Below are positions 1 to 6,295 of a DNA stretch of 9,702 nucleotides, one piece after another; the stretch's first letter is position 1, and each line of letters opens with the position of its first letter. The stretch is from NCBI GenBank assembly GCA_964250225.1, contig CAXUEY010000206.1:1-9702 (forward strand). The letters are read 5' to 3'. Origin of the DNA: Paraktedonobacter sp964250225. GTDB taxonomy: Bacteria; Chloroflexota; Ktedonobacteria; Ktedonobacterales; Ktedonobacteraceae. Under the pieces are notes generated by a model. It made no database searches and was not told the DNA's origin. It worked only from the letters and a program-made list of their open reading frames with translations. Both the position numbers and the translations under genes were made by a program.

Positions 1-1
1 G

Positions 2-457
2 CAGCGTGAAGATTTTGCCCGGAAAACGGCAAACGCGCTCGTCTCGTCTCACGACTTGCTTGCCTTTGAAGACCTCAAGATCGCCAATCTCGTGCGCAAT
101 CACCATTTGGCTAAGTCGATTAGCGATGCCGCATGGGGTCGATTCTTGGAGTGGGTCAGGTATTATGGCGCGATCCATTCCGTTGCGGTGATTGCGGTTG
201 CTCCTCATTGGACAAGTCAACGGTGTTCAGGCTGTGGGGAGATCGTCAAGAAAAGTTTGAGTGAGCGGACCCATCGCTGTCTCCATTGTGGACTGGTGCT
301 GGACCGCGATGAGAATGCGGCGCGCAATATTCTGGCCCTGGCGCTGCTCTGGCTCAAAGAACAGGAAGGCTGTACCGAGGGGCACTCGGCAACAGGTCTA
401 CCCGCGCGTAGACGAAACGCTTCTGGACAGAAGACCACTACCACCACTCAGAGATGA
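2..457 (+). CDS. tnpB: TnpB (IS200/IS605 OrfB) RNA-guided nuclease, C-terminal part only
   Basis: The reading frame is open at the left edge and stops with TGA at 455-457, leaving about 151 residues of a protein that is usually near 400. The visible part holds the RuvC-like core. FEDL (Glu codon 68-70) matches the second catalytic motif. A zinc ribbon follows, with CSGCG (Cys codons 224 and 233) and then CLHCG. DRDENAARN (from 302) matches the third RuvC motif. The tail is hydrophilic and ends in a Thr/Gln run. TnpB proteins are RNA-guided DNA endonucleases that help IS200/IS605 elements persist, and the guide RNA is made from the 3' end of the gene plus the element right end. A right-end hairpin follows 33 bases after the stop, which fits. 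Whether the N-terminal half is intact, and whether a TnpA transposase lies upstream, cannot be seen. The family call is firm; activity is unknown. Confidence 0.93.
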   Translation, partial: QREDFARKTANALVSSHDLLAFEDLKIANLVRNHHLAKSISDAAWGRFLEWVRYYGAIHSVAVIAVAPHWTSQRCSGCGEIVKKSLSERTHRCLHCGLVLDRDENAARNILALALLWLKEQEGCTEGHSATGLPARRRNASGQKTTTTTQR

Positions 458-518
458 GGGGATGGCAAGCCCACTGGATGAAGGAAGAACCCCCGCGCAT
501 TTATGCCGGGGAGTGTCA
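385..518 (+). ncRNA. Candidate TnpB omega-RNA (reRNA) scaffold
   Basis: In characterised IS200/IS605 systems the TnpB guide RNA overlaps the 3' end of tnpB and ends at the element right end, with the guide taken from flanking DNA. Two stem-loops suit this. One lies inside the gene: GTCTAC (396-401) pairs with GTAGAC (408-413) around a six-base loop. The other is the right-end hairpin at 491-511. The bases between and after them look like a typical OrfB downstream tract. If the element ends near 517-518, the guide would be the next bases from about 519 onward. The 5' boundary is a guess, and no promoter or processing site can be seen. Confidence 0.42.
490..518 (+). mobile_element. IS200/IS605-type right-end hairpin and probable element boundary
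   Basis: CCCCG (491-495) pairs with CGGGG (507-511), and GCAT (497-500) pairs with ATGC (503-506), with C496 bulged. The hairpin is followed by AGTGTCA (512-518). Imperfect hairpins with a GTGTCA-type 3' flank just past tnpB are what I recall of IS605-family right ends, where single-stranded transposition recognises subterminal hairpins. The exact cleavage point cannot be fixed without the left end or an empty site. Confidence 0.6.
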
Positions 519-540
519 GATCACCTTACCCTCCAAAGGG

Positions 541-562
541 GAGGCCAGGGGCCTCTCTCTCC
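541..562 (+). terminator. Weak hairpin with pyrimidine tract downstream of tnpB
   Basis: GAGGCC (541-546) and GGCCTC (550-555) form a perfect six-pair GC-rich stem with a three-base loop, followed by a TC-rich run to about 562 rather than a clean T-tract. It lies soon after the IS right end and could stop transcription leaving the element. The lack of a proper U-run makes it a weak call. Confidence 0.28.
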
Positions 563-668
563 CATCATGGCTGCAGCTTGAGATAACGCTGTCCACTACA
601 CGCAAGGCAGAAATTACCCCGCCTCAAAAGCAAAAGTCAGTTTTTATCGGCAGATACCAGGCAAGCGC

Positions 669-701
669 TGATCGATCAACAATACTGACAGAAGGTGTCA
701 G
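669..701. promoter_or_regulatory. Two adjacent palindromes, possible operator
   Basis: TGATCGATCA at 669-678 is a perfect ten-base palindrome. Seven bases later, CTGACA (685-690) and TGTCAG (696-701) form a perfect inverted repeat around GAAGG. Both lie 85-117 bases before the transglutaminase start, a plausible place for a dimeric repressor or activator. No known regulator consensus is claimed, and short palindromes also occur by chance. Confidence 0.25.
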
Positions 702-772
702 GAGTTGGATGGTAGTGTTCGATACAAGAACCACAAACAGATGTGTTCTTCTTCCTCTCCTGAGATGCAACG

Positions 773-778
773 AAAGGA
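773..778 (+). promoter_or_regulatory. Ribosome binding site of transglutaminase-like gene
   Basis: AAAGGA lies seven bases before ATG 786. It decides the start: the earlier in-frame ATG at 765 and the frame opening at 705 have no such signal. Confidence 0.65.
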
Positions 779-785
779 TATCTCA

Positions 786-1661
786 ATGCAGCAGAACGTG
801 TTCGATCACTACCTTGCTTTCAGTCAGTTCACCTACCCTGGCCTCTATCAAGAGAGATTGCAGCGTGACCTTCCCACTGACATCGGGCAGTTGGGCCGCC
901 TCGTCAAGCAACAGGTCATCCATAGCGGCGTATTGTCTATGGGAAGAGAGGGGAGCCAGACCAATCCCGCCTATGGGAATATACGCGACGTGCCCTGGTA
1001 TCGCCAGGGGGAAGATGACTACTTTCCGATTGCCACGGCCATTCTTGCTGAACTCTACCGCCGAGATCCGCGTGGCTTCGTAGCTGACCGGGCAGTCGAA
1101 AATAAGCTCATTGTTACCTGCCGTGGTGTGGCCATTCTCATGGCCTCAGTCTTGAAAACCAGGGGGATACCCGCTCGTGTCCGTACTGGCTATGCCCCCT
1201 ACATTCTCCCTGACGGGATGGAAACCCACTGGATTACCCAGTACTGGCACGCGCCCCAGGAGCGCTGGGTGACTATCGATGCTGATACCTCGCTGGAAAA
1301 CCGCCCTTTCGATCCTTTCGACATGCCACCTGATGTCTTTGGCTTCGCAGCGCATACCTGGCTGGCGGTACGCGAGGGTCGCCAGGACGCAAACGCTTAC
1401 ATCGTGGACAATGTGAGCGCTCTGGAAAATCTGGCAACGCAGGTCTTCTTTGACTTCCATGCCCTGATGAATAACGAGATTACCTATTTGCAAAATCCCG
1501 TTTTCATCACCAGCGATTTCAACACAGTTGAGGAAGAGAAATTGCAGGCGATTGACGCCCTTGCACGCCTCGTGCAGCAGCCCGACGAAAACTTTACCCA
1601 ACTCCAAACGCTTTGGGAAACGAAGCGTGATTTTCGCCTTCTGCGCGGCTCACTCGTCTAA
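786..1661 (+). CDS. Transglutaminase-like (TGc) domain protein
   Basis: This is a 291-residue protein, probably cytoplasmic, since no signal peptide or membrane helix is seen. A transglutaminase-like cysteine protease fold is shown by a Cys-His-Asp set with normal spacing: Cys112 in TCRGVAILMASVLKTRGIPA, His148 in ETHWITQYW, and Asp165 in WVTIDAD. The segment after the Cys, ending RGIPARVRTGYAPY, is the classic helix-plus-strand that sets Cys at the start of a buried helix. Such proteins act as peptidases, amidases or transglutaminases; the substrate here is unknown. The N-terminal 100 residues and the C-terminal 90 (rich in Phe, Asp and Gln) flank the core and I do not recognise them. The start at 786 is chosen because of the AAAGGA site seven bases upstream. 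It stands alone, with the IS element before it and a structured gap region after it. The family call is good, the specific function open. Confidence 0.82.
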   Translation: MQQNVFDHYLAFSQFTYPGLYQERLQRDLPTDIGQLGRLVKQQVIHSGVLSMGREGSQTNPAYGNIRDVPWYRQGEDDYFPIATAILAELYRRDPRGFVADRAVENKLIVTCRGVAILMASVLKTRGIPARVRTGYAPYILPDGMETHWITQYWHAPQERWVTIDADTSLENRPFDPFDMPPDVFGFAAHTWLAVREGRQDANAYIVDNVSALENLATQVFFDFHALMNNEITYLQNPVFITSDFNTVEEEKLQAIDALARLVQQPDENFTQLQTLWETKRDFRLLRGSLV

Positions 1662-1740
1662 ACGTCTTACAGGGTTTCGCCAGCTTTCTCCAGCCCTTTG
1701 TTCAGACTGGTGGCCAGAGGCCGACGACGATGAGAGGAAC

Positions 1741-1833
1741 GAGTGTGCCCGGAGCGGGTATTCGCNNNNNNNNNNCGACTTTCCCCGCACCGCGGGGCCC
1801 CGGCGGGGTTATGCGCGCGCTCCGGCCACACTC
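1741..1833. repeat. Long imperfect inverted repeat spanning the N gap
   Basis: GAGTGTGCCCGGAGCG (1741-1756) and CGCTCCGGCCACACTC (1818-1833) are reverse complements at 15 of 16 positions. Inside, CCCCGC (1783-1788) pairs with GCGGGG (1792-1797), and further C and G runs follow to 1808. As RNA this would fold into a strong GC-rich hairpin. It could be a terminator for the upstream gene or a REP/MITE-like intergenic palindrome. There is no visible T-tract right after the right arm, so a simple intrinsic terminator is not the best fit. Confidence 0.55.
1766..1775. other. Assembly gap (10 Ns)
   Basis: There are ten undetermined bases. The true length may differ from ten, because fixed-length N runs are often placeholders. 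The gap lies between the arms of an inverted repeat, which is a common cause of failed sequencing or assembly. Confidence 0.95.
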
Positions 1834-1934
1834 ATCAATTTTCAGGATAAAATACGTCTTTTGGCGAATGCTGTATTCCAGCCTCCATGTTATCCTCAAG
1901 CAGTTGAAGCCAGTGCTGCTTTAACCTGCTTGAT

Positions 1935-1940
1935 AAGGAG
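1935..1940 (+). promoter_or_regulatory. Ribosome binding site of WD40 lipoprotein gene
   Basis: AAGGAG sits six bases before ATG 1947. It is close to the ideal Shine-Dalgarno sequence and fixes the start. Confidence 0.75.
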
Positions 1941-1946
1941 AAAAAG

Positions 1947-3056
1947 ATGAAAGAGTATGGATCAGTTGCCAAACCCGTTTATCGCGTCCAATTGCGCCGC
2001 CTATTCCTCCAGTTACGCTTCTTTATTCCGCTTTCCCTTTGCATTACATTGATCGCCGCCTGTGGATCACCCCCACCACATGCCGCCACAAGTACATCGA
2101 CGCCGAAGCCCACACCAACCCCTGCTGTGCCAATGATCAGCAAAGCCCTCACCATTTATAAAAAGCATGTCGGTCCGGTGATTGGCACTTCCTGGTCGCC
2201 CGATGGCACGCGCATTGCCTCCTGTGGCAACGACGGAACGGTGCAGGTCTGGGACGCGCAAAGCGGGCAGACGCTCTGGAACGTGCATCTTGCGCGCTAC
2301 ACCTTCGCCGTGGCCTGGTCGCCCGATGGCAAGATGGTGGCAGGAGGCGCGTCGAATGGCTCGGTGCTGCTGTTGAACGCCGCGAATGGCCAGACGCTGG
2401 CCACCTATACAAACCAGACAACCTTTATCGAAGGACTGGCCTGGTCGCCTGATAGTAAGTTCATCGCTTCGGGCAGCGAGGACAAGACGGTGGATGTCTG
2501 GGAGATCGCGACGGGTAAGCTGCTCCTGACCTATAAGGGGCATACCGACGCCGTGCAACATGTGGCCTGGTCGCCCGATGGCACGCGCATCGCCTCGGCC
2601 AGCAACGATGGCACCGAGCACGTCTGGGACGCGCACACTGGCCAGCATCAGTTGACCTACACTGGCAATGGCGCACCCGTCTGGGAGGTCGCCTGGTCGC
2701 CTGATAGCAAGCACATCGTCTCTGGCACCGGCGCCGCAGGCTCCAATGGCCCCGTGACTGCACACAACTCGGTGAAAATCTGGGATGCCACCAGCGGCCA
2801 GACCGTGCTGAGCTACACGGGGATCAACGACACAACCCAGACATATGCCCTGGCCTGGTCGCCCGATGGCACGCGCATCGCCTCTGGCCACGACGATAAC
2901 ATGGCGCGCGTCTGGGACGCCACCAGCGGACACACCCTGCTGGAGTACACAGGCCATACCGATATCGTCTTCCAGGTTGCCTGGTCGCCCGACGGCTCAC
3001 GCATCGCCTCAGCCAGCGTGGATGGTACGGTCCAGGTCTGGACGCCCCACGCCTAA
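1947..3056 (+). CDS. WD40-repeat lipoprotein, one seven-bladed propeller
   Basis: The protein has 369 residues. The N-terminus has basic residues, a hydrophobic stretch (about 19-37) and the lipobox LIAAC, so Cys39 would be lipid-modified and the protein anchored on the outer face of the membrane. A short Ser/Thr/Pro linker (about 41-63) follows. The rest is seven WD40 blades, each with a WSPD core and most ending VWD, VWE, IWD or VW, enough for one closed beta-propeller. Blade 2 ends LLLN and is the most diverged. Blade 5 carries an insert of about 12 residues rich in Gly, Ala and Asn. WD40 propellers are protein-interaction platforms, so this is probably a surface scaffold or sensor; the partner is unknown. 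It lies 166 bases upstream of a transmembrane Ser/Thr kinase on the same strand, and bacterial WD40 domains are often fused to such kinases, so a joint role is plausible. The repeat units are unusually alike at DNA level. Confidence 0.92.
   Translation: MKEYGSVAKPVYRVQLRRLFLQLRFFIPLSLCITLIAACGSPPPHAATSTSTPKPTPTPAVPMISKALTIYKKHVGPVIGTSWSPDGTRIASCGNDGTVQVWDAQSGQTLWNVHLARYTFAVAWSPDGKMVAGGASNGSVLLLNAANGQTLATYTNQTTFIEGLAWSPDSKFIASGSEDKTVDVWEIATGKLLLTYKGHTDAVQHVAWSPDGTRIASASNDGTEHVWDAHTGQHQLTYTGNGAPVWEVAWSPDSKHIVSGTGAAGSNGPVTAHNSVKIWDATSGQTVLSYTGINDTTQTYALAWSPDGTRIASGHDDNMARVWDATSGHTLLEYTGHTDIVFQVAWSPDGSRIASASVDGTVQVWTPHA
2191..3003 (+). repeat. Seven in-gene tandem repeat units encoding WD40 blades
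   Basis: The motif CCTGGTCGCC recurs at 2191, 2314, 2440, 2566, 2692, 2854 and 2980, giving spacings of 123, 126, 126, 126, 162 and 126 bases. Units 1, 4 and 6 share a longer near-identical stretch reading on through GATGGCACGCGCAT. The repeat explains the strong codon-level similarity between blades and points to internal duplication or gene conversion. Confidence 0.9.
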
Positions 3057-3086
3057 AAGCCGCATTAGCCTTTTTTGCTGCTGTGC

Positions 3087-3116
3087 TTGATTTATGCTCA
3101 GGGCGAGTGGTAGGAT
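3087..3116 (+). promoter_or_regulatory. Possible sigma-70-type promoter of the kinase gene
   Basis: TTGATT (3087-3092) and TAGGAT (3111-3116) are separated by 18 bases, each matching the housekeeping consensus at four or five of six positions. The pair lies between the WD40 gene and the kinase gene and would give a leader of about 100 bases. It suggests that the kinase can be transcribed on its own, but it was found by eye only. Confidence 0.33.
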
Positions 3117-3222
3117 AGGCCATATCCGCCTCGGCTGACGAAAAGCCGATGGAAATGGCCTTAAAAGAAGGGCAACTCCAGAGGTGGGTGCGAAAGCGGC
3201 AAGAAAGGATACAACACGCGGC

Positions 3223-6204
3223 ATGTTGTCTCTTGAAGGCAGGCAACTGGGGAATTACGATATTATCCGACGCATCCGCTCTGGGGGCATGGGCGCGGTC
3301 TACGAGGGCCGCCAGCGCACGGCCTTTGGGAGACGCGTGGCCATTAAGGTTATCCTGGGTGATTATGCCGAGGAGCGCGAGATGCGGCGTCGCTTTGCGC
3401 GCGAGGCCAGGACGATTGCGCGCCTGCATCACCCGCATATCCTGCCACTGATCGAGTTCGGCGATGAGCAGGGTCTGCTCTATCTTGTCATGCCTTTTAT
3501 CGAGGGTGGTACGTTGAACGGCTATTTGCGTCGTCATCTACCCGATCTGCATGAGGTCGCGGCGATCTTCCTGCAACTGCTCGACGCGGTGGAATACGCC
3601 CACGAGGAGGGACTGGTCCACCGCGACATCAAGGCATCGAACGTGCTGCTGGAGCCCCGGCGCAGCGGCCCGCCCTACGCCTATCTTGCCGACTTCGGCC
3701 TCGTGCGCACTATTCAGCAGGCCGAACTGGACCGCACACACGCGGGCGAGCCTATTCCGCTGGACCAGGTGCCCGGTACGCCGCACTACATGGCCCCGGA
3801 GCAGACGTGGGGAGTCGTCACGCCCGCCACCGATATCTACGCCCTGGGGGTGCTGCTCTACCAGATGCTAACCGGCGAACTGCCCTATGATGACCCCGAC
3901 GACGTGGAAGTCATCAAGATGCACCTGCACGCGCCCGTTCCCAATCCCTGCACGGCTGATGCTTCGATTCCCATCGAACTGGGAGCCGTGGTCGCCCGCG
4001 CTCTGGCCAAACGGGCCGAGCAGCGTTTCCCAGATGTCACCGCTTTCCGCGTGGCCTTGCGAGCCGCCGTGGATGGACCCGCAGCCCACCTGGAGGACGA
4101 TTTTTTCAATGTCGAGGCCGCCGAAGAGTTCGAGGTCTACGAACTGCCTCCTCACGCGCCTCTACCTCCACGCAATCCTTTGCCCGCGCCCAGTCCTCTG
4201 CCGCCGCTTCAGGATCTCCGTCCCAGGCAGCAGCGTCCAAGCCAATCTTTGCGTCCGGCATCACCCGTCCAGCCTTTACCGCCATTCAGCCCCTTGCCAC
4301 CGCTCAGGCAGGCACGGCCCAGCCAGCAATTGCAACAGAGGCAACCGGAGCAGCCAGTACGTCGGGCGCTTCGTCCCAGCCAGCAATTGCGTCAGGGGTC
4401 GCCCGCGCCCATCGAGTTTCGCGACAATGACGCGCCAGCCACATTGCGCCAGCCACGCACCACCGATGAGTATGGCGAGCCTCCTGAACAGCGCCGCTCA
4501 TACACGACAGAAGAGAACCCGCGGGATCAGACGTTCATCCCGCGCCGTTCTTCGCGCTCCCTCGGCAATTCCGCTGACACGCTACCAACCGCGCAACACC
4601 AGGCCCGCACGACAGAGGACTACGCTGAGGCGCTCCCTGGCAGGGAGCTACGCGCACGCACAACAGAAGACCACGCCGAAGCGCCAGCAGCCGTGACTCC
4701 ACCCCAACACGACGTCAGCGAGCCGCTCGCATCACACCTACACATCGCTATTGAGACCGAGCAAGCGGACCTGACCGCACGCAATGTTCAAGCGGCCTCA
4801 GCAACACACCGACGAATACGCTGGGGCCGCCGGTCCCATCTCACGACCGATCAGACTGATCTGGACACCCTCGACGCACATGCACACGCGCATCCCACTA
4901 TCAATCTGGCTGAGCTGGACACTCCCGATGTGCCACCCGCGCCGATCATCCGTAGAAGGAGCACTGCCCAGTTGCCTTCGCAGCGAGACAGCATACAAAG
5001 CGCAGGGAGTGGGCGTAGACGCGGCAAACGTTCGCGTATCATGCTGCTAACGATGGTGATCTCACCGGTGTTGCTCATTCTGCTTCTGCTCGTACCACGC
5101 GCGCTGGGTCTGAATATTCTTTCCGCTGGCTTCCCCTTATTGGGCGCGCCGTCTGTCGCAACCATCAACTTGAGCGTACAAACGCGACGGATCAGCGATA
5201 CGTTCCTCTTCACCGCCTCGCCAGAGACCACGCAACCTGATCTGGCCACACGCGTCCTGCCGGATCGCAGCATCTCAGCCACGGTCAGCGGCAGCCGTAG
5301 CGTTGCAACAACGGGAACACACAGTATTCCCGGCACGCAGGCCAGTGGCACCCTGTTCTTCAGCAATAGCGCGCCAGTGCTCGTCAACGTTGCCAGCGGC
5401 ACAACCTTCACCGCACACAACGGCGCGCAGATTCGGCTTGTGCAGGCGCTTGTCATCCCTGCCAGCGCAGGGAGCACCAATGGCATAGCCAGCGCACCCG
5501 GCGTGGCCGTCAAAGCTGGTCAAAGCGGCAACCTCGCGCCCAACACGCTACAAACTCCCTGCTGCCTCGATGCAATGGTCACCGTCAGCAACCCGGCGGC
5601 CTTCAGTGGTGGCAGCGACGCCCGCCTGGCCCATCGGGTAGCGCAGGGCGACCTGGACGCTGTACGGGCCGCGCTCGTCCCTGGCCTGCAACAACAGATA
5701 GCGCAACGCATCGACGCCCAGCTCGCCTCTGGTGAAGCACGCACCGGGACGCCCATATACACCATCGGCGTCACCTCCGACCATCCCGTCGGGACCGAGG
5801 CCACCCAGATCAACGTCAACGTCAGTATCAGTGGCAGCGACCTTGTGTATAACACGCGGACCGTCGGCAACCTGGGCCGCCAGTTGCTCAGCAACGAGGC
5901 TGCGCAGTCACTGGGAACCGGCTACCGACTGCGAAACGGCCTTAGCATTGCTCCGCCACGTCTGCAACAGCAAGGCAGCGCGGGACAGCTGTACCTGAGC
6001 GTCACCGCCAGCGGGCTGTGGGCCTATGATGTCACCGCCGTCAGCGAGCAAGAATGGCGACAGGCCATCAAAGGCGCGTCCATCACTCTCGCGCAAAATT
6101 ATCTCAGCACGCGCCCCGGCATCAGATCAGCCCACGTCGCCCTGCCGTTCGGGACCGATCACCTGCCTGTGGATGAGCGGCAGATTGTGTTTGTGGTGGG
6201 ATAA
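3223..6204 (+). CDS. Transmembrane Ser/Thr protein kinase with baseplate-J-like extracellular domain
   Basis: A 993-residue membrane kinase. The Hanks-type domain spans about 10-285 and looks complete: Gly-rich loop IRSGGMGAV (18-26), Lys42 in VAIKV, alpha-C Glu61, HRDIKASN (133-140, catalytic Asp135), DFG (157-159), APE (191-193), Asp204, and Arg268 near the end. A Pro/Gln/Arg-rich linker (about 305-600) holds repeated RPSQ(Q/S)L and TTE(D/E)-type motifs. One membrane helix lies at about 605-628, after the basic GRRRGKRSR. The outer part is beta-rich; QASGTLFFSN (706-715), VASGTTFTAHNG, PCCLD (Cys780, Cys781) and SGGSDA (795-800) resemble the baseplate-J-like proteins I recall from Ktedonobacteria. 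So the enzyme phosphorylates cytoplasmic Ser/Thr in answer to an outside cue; targets are unknown. No PASTA repeats are seen. ATG 3223 is preferred because MLSLEGRQLGNY is a typical family start. GTG 3184 would add 13 residues, and neither start has an ideal ribosome site. The kinase call is firm; the outer domain is moderately sure. Confidence 0.93.
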   Translation: MLSLEGRQLGNYDIIRRIRSGGMGAVYEGRQRTAFGRRVAIKVILGDYAEEREMRRRFAREARTIARLHHPHILPLIEFGDEQGLLYLVMPFIEGGTLNGYLRRHLPDLHEVAAIFLQLLDAVEYAHEEGLVHRDIKASNVLLEPRRSGPPYAYLADFGLVRTIQQAELDRTHAGEPIPLDQVPGTPHYMAPEQTWGVVTPATDIYALGVLLYQMLTGELPYDDPDDVEVIKMHLHAPVPNPCTADASIPIELGAVVARALAKRAEQRFPDVTAFRVALRAAVDGPAAHLEDDFFNVEAAEEFEVYELPPHAPLPPRNPLPAPSPLPPLQDLRPRQQRPSQSLRPASPVQPLPPFSPLPPLRQARPSQQLQQRQPEQPVRRALRPSQQLRQGSPAPIEFRDNDAPATLRQPRTTDEYGEPPEQRRSYTTEENPRDQTFIPRRSSRSLGNSADTLPTAQHQARTTEDYAEALPGRELRARTTEDHAEAPAAVTPPQHDVSEPLASHLHIAIETEQADLTARNVQAASATHRRIRWGRRSHLTTDQTDLDTLDAHAHAHPTINLAELDTPDVPPAPIIRRRSTAQLPSQRDSIQSAGSGRRRGKRSRIMLLTMVISPVLLILLLLVPRALGLNILSAGFPLLGAPSVATINLSVQTRRISDTFLFTASPETTQPDLATRVLPDRSISATVSGSRSVATTGTHSIPGTQASGTLFFSNSAPVLVNVASGTTFTAHNGAQIRLVQALVIPASAGSTNGIASAPGVAVKAGQSGNLAPNTLQTPCCLDAMVTVSNPAAFSGGSDARLAHRVAQGDLDAVRAALVPGLQQQIAQRIDAQLASGEARTGTPIYTIGVTSDHPVGTEATQINVNVSISGSDLVYNTRTVGNLGRQLLSNEAAQSLGTGYRLRNGLSIAPPRLQQQGSAGQLYLSVTASGLWAYDVTAVSEQEWRQAIKGASITLAQNYLSTRPGIRSAHVALPFGTDHLPVDERQIVFVVG

Positions 6205-6295
6205 ACTGGCGTTGCAGGACGCGAGGAAGCGCTATGCTCAGCATATATCGATGCCGTGTCTCCAGAGAAGCTCCATCTCTCGCTATAGGGAGTCG

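Larger units (their letters stand above)
519..785. other. Non-coding stretch between IS right end and transglutaminase gene
   Basis: I see no convincing gene here. A reading frame continues upstream of 786 as far as 705, but it lacks a ribosome binding site and its composition is unlike the protein that follows. Contents: a six-base-pair hairpin GAGGCC/GGCCTC at 541-555 followed by a pyrimidine tract, a palindrome at 669-678, an inverted repeat at 685-701, and a Shine-Dalgarno sequence at 773-778. No clear -35/-10 pair was found. Confidence 0.6.
1662..1946. other. Non-coding region with inverted repeats and assembly gap
   Basis: No gene is supported here. The stretch holds the end of a long inverted repeat pair (1741-1756 and 1818-1833), ten undetermined bases at 1766-1775, several GC-rich palindromes at 1783-1808, and then an AT-richer leader to the WD40 lipoprotein. 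A TAAAAT at about 1848 resembles a -10 box but has no convincing -35 partner. Confidence 0.6.

Noticed and set aside
217..447. Minus-strand open frame opposite tnpB
   Set aside because: It is antisense to conserved TnpB motifs, has no family resemblance and no ribosome site.
705..785. N-terminal extension of the transglutaminase-like gene
   Set aside because: No ribosome site; ATG 786 has AAAGGA at seven bases, and the extension reads like untranslated leader.
454..1083. Plus-strand frame of 209 codons overlapping the transglutaminase start
   Set aside because: It covers the IS right end and then the transglutaminase gene in another frame; composition is Arg/Ser/Thr-rich without domains.
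1146..1607. Minus-strand 153-codon frame opposite the transglutaminase gene
   Set aside because: Shadow of the real gene: the plus strand has the catalytic triad and this strand shows no domain.
2067..2957. Minus-strand 296-codon frame opposite the WD40 gene with repeated IGRPG-like motif
   Set aside because: The apparent repeat is only the antisense of the repeated WSPDG codons; there is no start signal or known family.
2191..3003. Evenly spaced repeats considered as a CRISPR array or minisatellite
   Set aside because: The period is 126 bases, the spacers are coding and the units translate to WD40 blades.
4851..5513. Minus-strand 220-codon frame opposite the kinase membrane helix and outer domain
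   Set aside because: Antisense shadow; the plus strand shows continuous kinase architecture across this region.
6205..6295. Shared bidirectional terminator after the kinase gene
   Set aside because: Only a five-pair stem (6233-6245, loop TCA) with no T-tract on either side is visible.
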